The position numbers and the translations under genes are program-made. Under the pieces are notes generated by a model that was not told the origin of the DNA, did no database searches, and saw nothing but the letters and a program-made list of their open reading frames with translations. This document shows positions 17,841 to 21,345 of a DNA stretch of 21,345 nucleotides, one piece after another (within the stretch, counting starts at the first letter, position 1; every line of letters begins with the position of its first letter). The stretch lies in the NCBI GenBank assembly GCA_025769875.1, contig JAGFNK010000806.1, positions 1 through 21,345 on the forward strand, in the 5' to 3' direction. The stretch is from Russula earlei (taxonomy: Eukaryota; Basidiomycota; Agaricomycetes; Russulales; Russulaceae).

Positions 17841-18548
17841 ATGCGCGCTTCCACCATTATCATCATTATCTGCCTCGTCTCTGGCGTCGCTCCGTCGTTC
17901 GCGCTTCCTTCAAGCAAGGGGTCCACCACCGCTATGTCACTGCACCTCTTCCCCTCTATTGCATTCTTGAATCTGACTTACCTCGCAGAACTGGCTTTAG
18001 GCCCAATGGTGATCCTCCCAGGGCGCGGTTGGGGGGGGGGAGGCCGACGCATCGTCAGGCCCCCCGCCCGCCAAATCGTCAGGCACGCCGGCCCCCGCCG
18101 AATCAACAGGCAGGCCAGTCCAGGCCATTGTCGAGAATACCGGAAGAGCCGAAGACGAAATATACACCAGGCCAAGACAAAGTTTGTAATTATCCTGCCA
18201 AGGGCAACTATGAACTGGGGAATGGGTGAATTCCTTCGGAGGTTGCCGAGTCATGAGGCACAGCCATCCAAGACTTCGCAAGAGAGATTACCGTCGCCGC
18301 CGCCGACGGTGAGCTATATGGACAATCCGAGAAAAGCCAGGACTGAGAGATCACTGTCGCCGCCGCCGCCGACGGTGAGGAACAATCTGAATCCTCCGGC
18401 CCAGCGACAGAGTACGCCGTATCGTCAGGCAAAGACGAAGACTGAAGAGAGATCGGACGATGGAATGCCGCCGCCGCCGGAGCCGGAGATGAGATATACA
18501 GCCGATCGCAGAACGAATTTTCCGGCCCCACCAGCTGCGCAAAATTGA
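17841..18548 (+). CDS. Putative small secreted proline-rich protein, three exons
   Basis: Proposed exons are 17841-17920, 17989-18181 and 18264-18548, giving 185 residues. Exon 1 encodes a clear signal peptide, MRASTIIIIICLVSGVAPS then FA, with likely cleavage after SFA. Intron 1 (68 nt) starts GTCCAC and ends CTGACTTACCTCGCAG, with a good branch site at 17973-17977. Intron 2 (82 nt) runs from GTTTGT to GGCACAG; its branch site is weak. The mature protein is rich in Pro, Arg, Gln and Lys, with short repeats (HRQAPRPP, NRQARRPPP; LPSPPPTVSY, LSPPPPTVRN) and few or no Cys. An unspliced 235-codon frame over the same span is the alternative; I prefer splicing because composition is then uniform and the intron signals agree. 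No family recognised; export is predicted, function unknown. Confidence 0.6.
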   Translation: MRASTIIIIICLVSGVAPSFALPSSKGSTTAMSLHLFPSIAFLNLTYLAELALGPMVILPGRGWGGGGRRIVRPPARQIVRHAGPRRINRQASPGHCREYRKSRRRNIHQAKTKFVIILPRATMNWGMGEFLRRLPSHEAQPSKTSQERLPSPPPTVSYMDNPRKARTERSLSPPPPTVRNNLNPPAQRQSTPYRQAKTKTEERSDDGMPPPPEPEMRYTADRRTNFPAPPAAQN

Positions 18549-18889
18549 CGCGGGAGAATTCTTCGCCAGGCATGGAGTAAATCCAAGATATAAATTTAAA
18601 CCCTAGTACTTGTTCAGTCTCCCTTACTACGATACTCATCGAGGTGTTGTGTTCACGTCCCAGGGTTTCCCGCCAAGCATTCAAACGGCTCGACGCGCAA
18701 GTCACCCATGACCTCTCTGCCCATACAGACGTCAGACATGCCTTGATATGTGCTGAAAGTTATGTCACTTAGAAGACTGATCCACTCGTCCACCACCCTA
18801 ATCCCGTGTCCTCTTGATATGTATTCATCTCATCATCACGGTGAACATAAACGAGCGACGAATAGACAACAGTGCATCAGGAAAAATAC
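18549..18889. other. 3' flank of the secreted-protein gene, nothing recognised
   Basis: No frame or repeat is convincing. ATATAAATTTAAA near 18587 is the most AT-rich spot and could serve as a 3'-end signal. Confidence 0.3.
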
Positions 18890-19312
18890 ATAAATATTTT
18901 TTAGCTTTATAAAGTCTTTATAGAGTCAAAAAAGCTGAAAAGTCAATGGTCGCTTGGACTGACCCTAATTCTAGAAAGTTGTGACCCAAATATCAACTAT
19001 ATAGCCAAGAAAGTTGAGAAAGCTGCATAAGTTCTGCAAAGTTCTCAAAAGTTGGAAAGTCACATCAGCCAGCCTTAGGGCTATCAACCAATTTCCACTC
19101 TAATGCATGAAAAAATGTTATTGCTAAAGTTAAGAGCCCTCTCTGTCCAATGTTGGTTTGGGACATATCAGGGACTTTAACAGACTTTACAAACTTTACT
19201 ACCATTTCTGGCTTTATGGAGGCTTGAATGGTGCTTTACTACTTTATGAACTTTCAACTTTAGAAATACTCCCAATAAAGCTAAAAAGTCAAAAAAGTCA
19301 TAAACTTTCTTG
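18890..19312. repeat. AAAGTC/AAAGTT motif cluster 3, in two blocks
   Basis: Block one (18890-19060) carries AGCTTTATAAAGTCTTTATAG, GTCAAAAAAGCTGAAAAGTC, then AAAGTTG repeats. Block two (19165-19312) carries GACTTTAACAGACTTTAC, AAACTTTACTACC and AAAAAGTCAAAAAAGTC. Both orientations occur in each, as in cluster 1. It looks like non-coding transposon-derived DNA between two host genes. Confidence 0.5.
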
Positions 19313-19656
19313 TGATTTTGCTGGTGCGGGCGCATCATGTTAGAGTTGCTGGCACTCGGGGGCGCAGGCGAACCTCAAGAACCTCGATAAAGACTTAGTT
19401 AAATATGTTGTGTTGTGAGTTCGAAGGGGCACAGCGTGCATTCGCAGCCGTCATCACCCATCCTCAGGGCGACGTATGTACTCGTCAACGGGCGGCCCGA
19501 AAAGACCCGCTTGAGATGACATAATAAAGTTGGTGTGCTCTTCTCGACTTGGCTTTGGGCAGGCAGGATCGACATCGACTTTTGACGAGATCATCAATCA
19601 AGTCGGCTTACAAGCCTCCGGCCCTAGACTCTCAAAATCCATCGTTTCTTACTATA
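19313..19656 (+). promoter_or_regulatory. Upstream region of the B-box/DUF2009 gene
   Basis: Non-coding by position. The frame of exon 1 is open back to about 19549 but has no ATG there. No clear TATA box was seen. Sequence is balanced in composition, unlike the AT-rich cluster to its left. Confidence 0.35.
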
Positions 19657-21345
19657 ATGGAAAACTCCGAGCTGTCGGGACCCGAGTCGCATAGCAACGG
19701 CCCGCTATTTTCCCTAGAAAACATCCTCAGCGATGATCATGACAAGTTGGAGCACCCACACATTAGACCGGAGGGCTGGGATGAGGAGGACATGGAACGA
19801 CAAGTCGCTCACGGGTACTGCGTTGAGTGTGAAGGTGCGTCGATCCGTCGTCTGTCCCAACTAGCAGTTCGATCACGCCTGGCGTGACAGACCAACCCGC
19901 AGAATTACACTGTGAACCATGCGCGGACAATTACTGCGAAGTATGTTTCGCAGCGCTGCATCGTAAAGGAAGTAGGAAGCGGCATGCTGCAAACACTTTA
20001 GCAGACGGGAAGAAAATGCCAAGCAAACCTGCCCGAAATGGGGTTACTCGTGCGAAATCGAACGGGCAGGATGTACGTATCCTTCGCATCTTTTTAGAGG
20101 CTCCTCTAATGTCTGGCGCAGGTGGAGATGGAAGACAACGAGTCAGAAGAGGTTGCGGAGGCTGCGCCACTATCTGCGCCTATCTCCGACATTGTGCTCA
20201 GTTCCCAACCCGCCTTGGGCTCCGACCCTGGGGAGTGGTTTATCGAGCGCGCAAGATACATACCCTTGCGCTTGGCACTTGGGGAACGCAAGTATTTGCG
20301 TTTACTCGATGCGGCGCTACAAGTTTCCGAATATACGGACAAGATCGATACCCTAGGGTTTGGCCTGAGCAAAGCCAAACGAATCGTACATCAGATTCGC
20401 GAGCTCTGCGCCATTCTTTCCGGACTTGTGCTTGCGGCCGATTACAAGCAGGGCCAGGAACTGTTCACGACCGCGATTTTGCCTCAAATTCCGAGTTCTA
20501 TCAAAAGTGTTTGAGTTGGGTCGCCGGCATAAGATCATGAACCCTGATAAGATGCGCACGACTTACGGAAAAACTCGTTCTATCTTCTGCAGGTGTGTCA
20601 TCAATCGCGCGTGCGGCGGCACGTGCCTTAACCCTCGTTCCCAGGACAGCCATACGCCCGAAGTCCGTGAAAGCTTGGGTTCTCTTGCGTCGCACCGATC
20701 AAGACGGTGCATGCAACTGCTTGATGCACACGGTTGTGCTCGACATGCTGCGTGACCCTCTCATCACCACCGCCACGCAAGAGATCGTCGCAGAGAAACG
20801 GAGCAGGCGGGAGATTCAGCGTGACATCCGAGCAAAAGAACGCGCGATCGAGACACTCTCTGCCAAGTATCGCCGGGAACCGAAGCTCTCGCAAGAAGTG
20901 GTGCGCCAAGCGCTGTACAGCATAGGAGACAATCACGCCTTCCTGCGAACGAACCGTGACCCTTGCGACCGTATGATCGGCTATCTGCAGCAGTACTTCC
21001 ACCCCACCCAGGTACGCGATGCAAAGGGCGCAGACAGCCTCGCTATCCGCAGTGGGCGTGGCGGCGCACGTTTATCACACGACCACGCGAGGCAGTATGT
21101 CTATGTCATGCAAAGCTGGCTCTTTGGCGCGAAATCCTGCATGGTTCGCCTTGCTTGATGTCATGTTCTTTATGCGCCAGTACTGAATTTCTCCACTGCC
21201 AGACATGTTCCACCTCTGGTCGCTCGCTGAGCAAGACTTGCTCTCGGAGACCATCTCCTACCGTCTGCGCGACCTGGCCAGGGGATTGAACCGTGTGCGC
21301 GGCGCCCAAGACGTCGCGCATGATGCACGCCATCCTCAACCGCGC
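19657..21345 (+). pseudogene. B-box zinc finger / DUF2009 protein gene, several frameshifts, 3' end cut by window
   Basis: ATG at 19657 opens MENSELSGPESHSNG. Introns: 19835-19890, 20073-20121, 20593-20644 and 21144-21202, all GT-AG and 49-59 nt. Splicing the first completes a B-box: CVEC-x7-C-x2-C-x4-C-x2-C then H..G.R..H, ending RKRHAANTL. The rest matches the eukaryotic DUF2009 family as I recall it (function unknown): EWFIERARYIPLRLALGERK, SKAKRIVHQIRELCAILSG, GRRHKIMNPDKMRTTYGK, RSRREIQRDIRAKERAIETL, YSIGDNHAFLRTNRDPCD and IRSGRGGARLSHDHARQYVY. The frame breaks near 20466, 20510, 20567-20580, 20672, 20715-20750, 21116 and 21296, each fitting a one-base indel, while encoded residues stay conserved. 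It is either a young pseudogene or a sound gene with sequencing errors. It is host, not transposon. Confidence 0.8.

Noticed and set aside
18208..18705. 165-codon minus-strand frame opposite the secreted-protein gene
   Set aside because: Antisense shadow of CCG/CGG triplets in exon 3, with no independent support.
1..21345. CRISPR arrays, bacterial operons, phage or plasmid functions
   Set aside because: No regularly spaced direct repeats and no prokaryotic gene organisation; introns and retrotransposons show eukaryotic DNA.

Overview
This window looks like nuclear DNA of a filamentous basidiomycete, probably an Agaricomycete. The evidence is short GT-AG introns of about 50-80 nt, Ty3/gypsy and Ty1/copia elements of fungal type, heavy CpG loss in the transposons, and at the right end a gene matching a conserved fungal DUF2009 protein with a B-box zinc finger. 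There is no bacterial, CRISPR or phage content.

Layout. 1-5272 is a decayed Ty3/gypsy element on the minus strand (integrase, RNase H, RT, protease, gag, probable 5' LTR). It is cut by the window start and split by a solo LTR at 1991-2952. 5273-6660 has no gene; it holds a 115-bp inverted-repeat MITE (5457-5571), a short LTR-like remnant (6101-6168) and an AAAGTC/AAAGTT-rich patch. 6660-7296 and 15670-16878 are two halves of one G-rich low-complexity tract, split by a Ty1/copia element at 7297-15664. That element is complete: two 480-bp LTRs, PBS, polypurine tract and target duplication CATGA. It has itself been hit three times: solo LTR A2 in gag/pol, solo LTR A3 (inverted) in its 5' LTR, and an unrelated solo LTR B in the RT. 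All four solo LTRs have perfect 5-bp target duplications. Without the insertions the copia element is about 5541 bp.

16905-19312 is a mixed zone: AAAGTC-type AT-rich patches, a degenerate reading frame (17110-17538) and a probable three-exon gene for a small proline-rich secreted protein (17841-18548). 19657 to the right edge carries the B-box/DUF2009 gene, with recognisable introns but at least seven single-base frame breaks.

How it fits together. The left 15.7 kb is a transposon nest whose insertion order can be read: gypsy or low-complexity DNA first, then copia, then solo LTRs. Its decay is mostly CpG to TpG/CpA, which removed catalytic Asp/Gly codons and made TGA stops; this suggests cytosine methylation or a RIP-like process. 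I found no convincing undescribed biological system. The best leads are the antisense 60-codon frame at the end of solo LTR family A, which reads in frame into whatever it lands in, the secreted-protein gene model, and the dispersed AAAGTC clusters.
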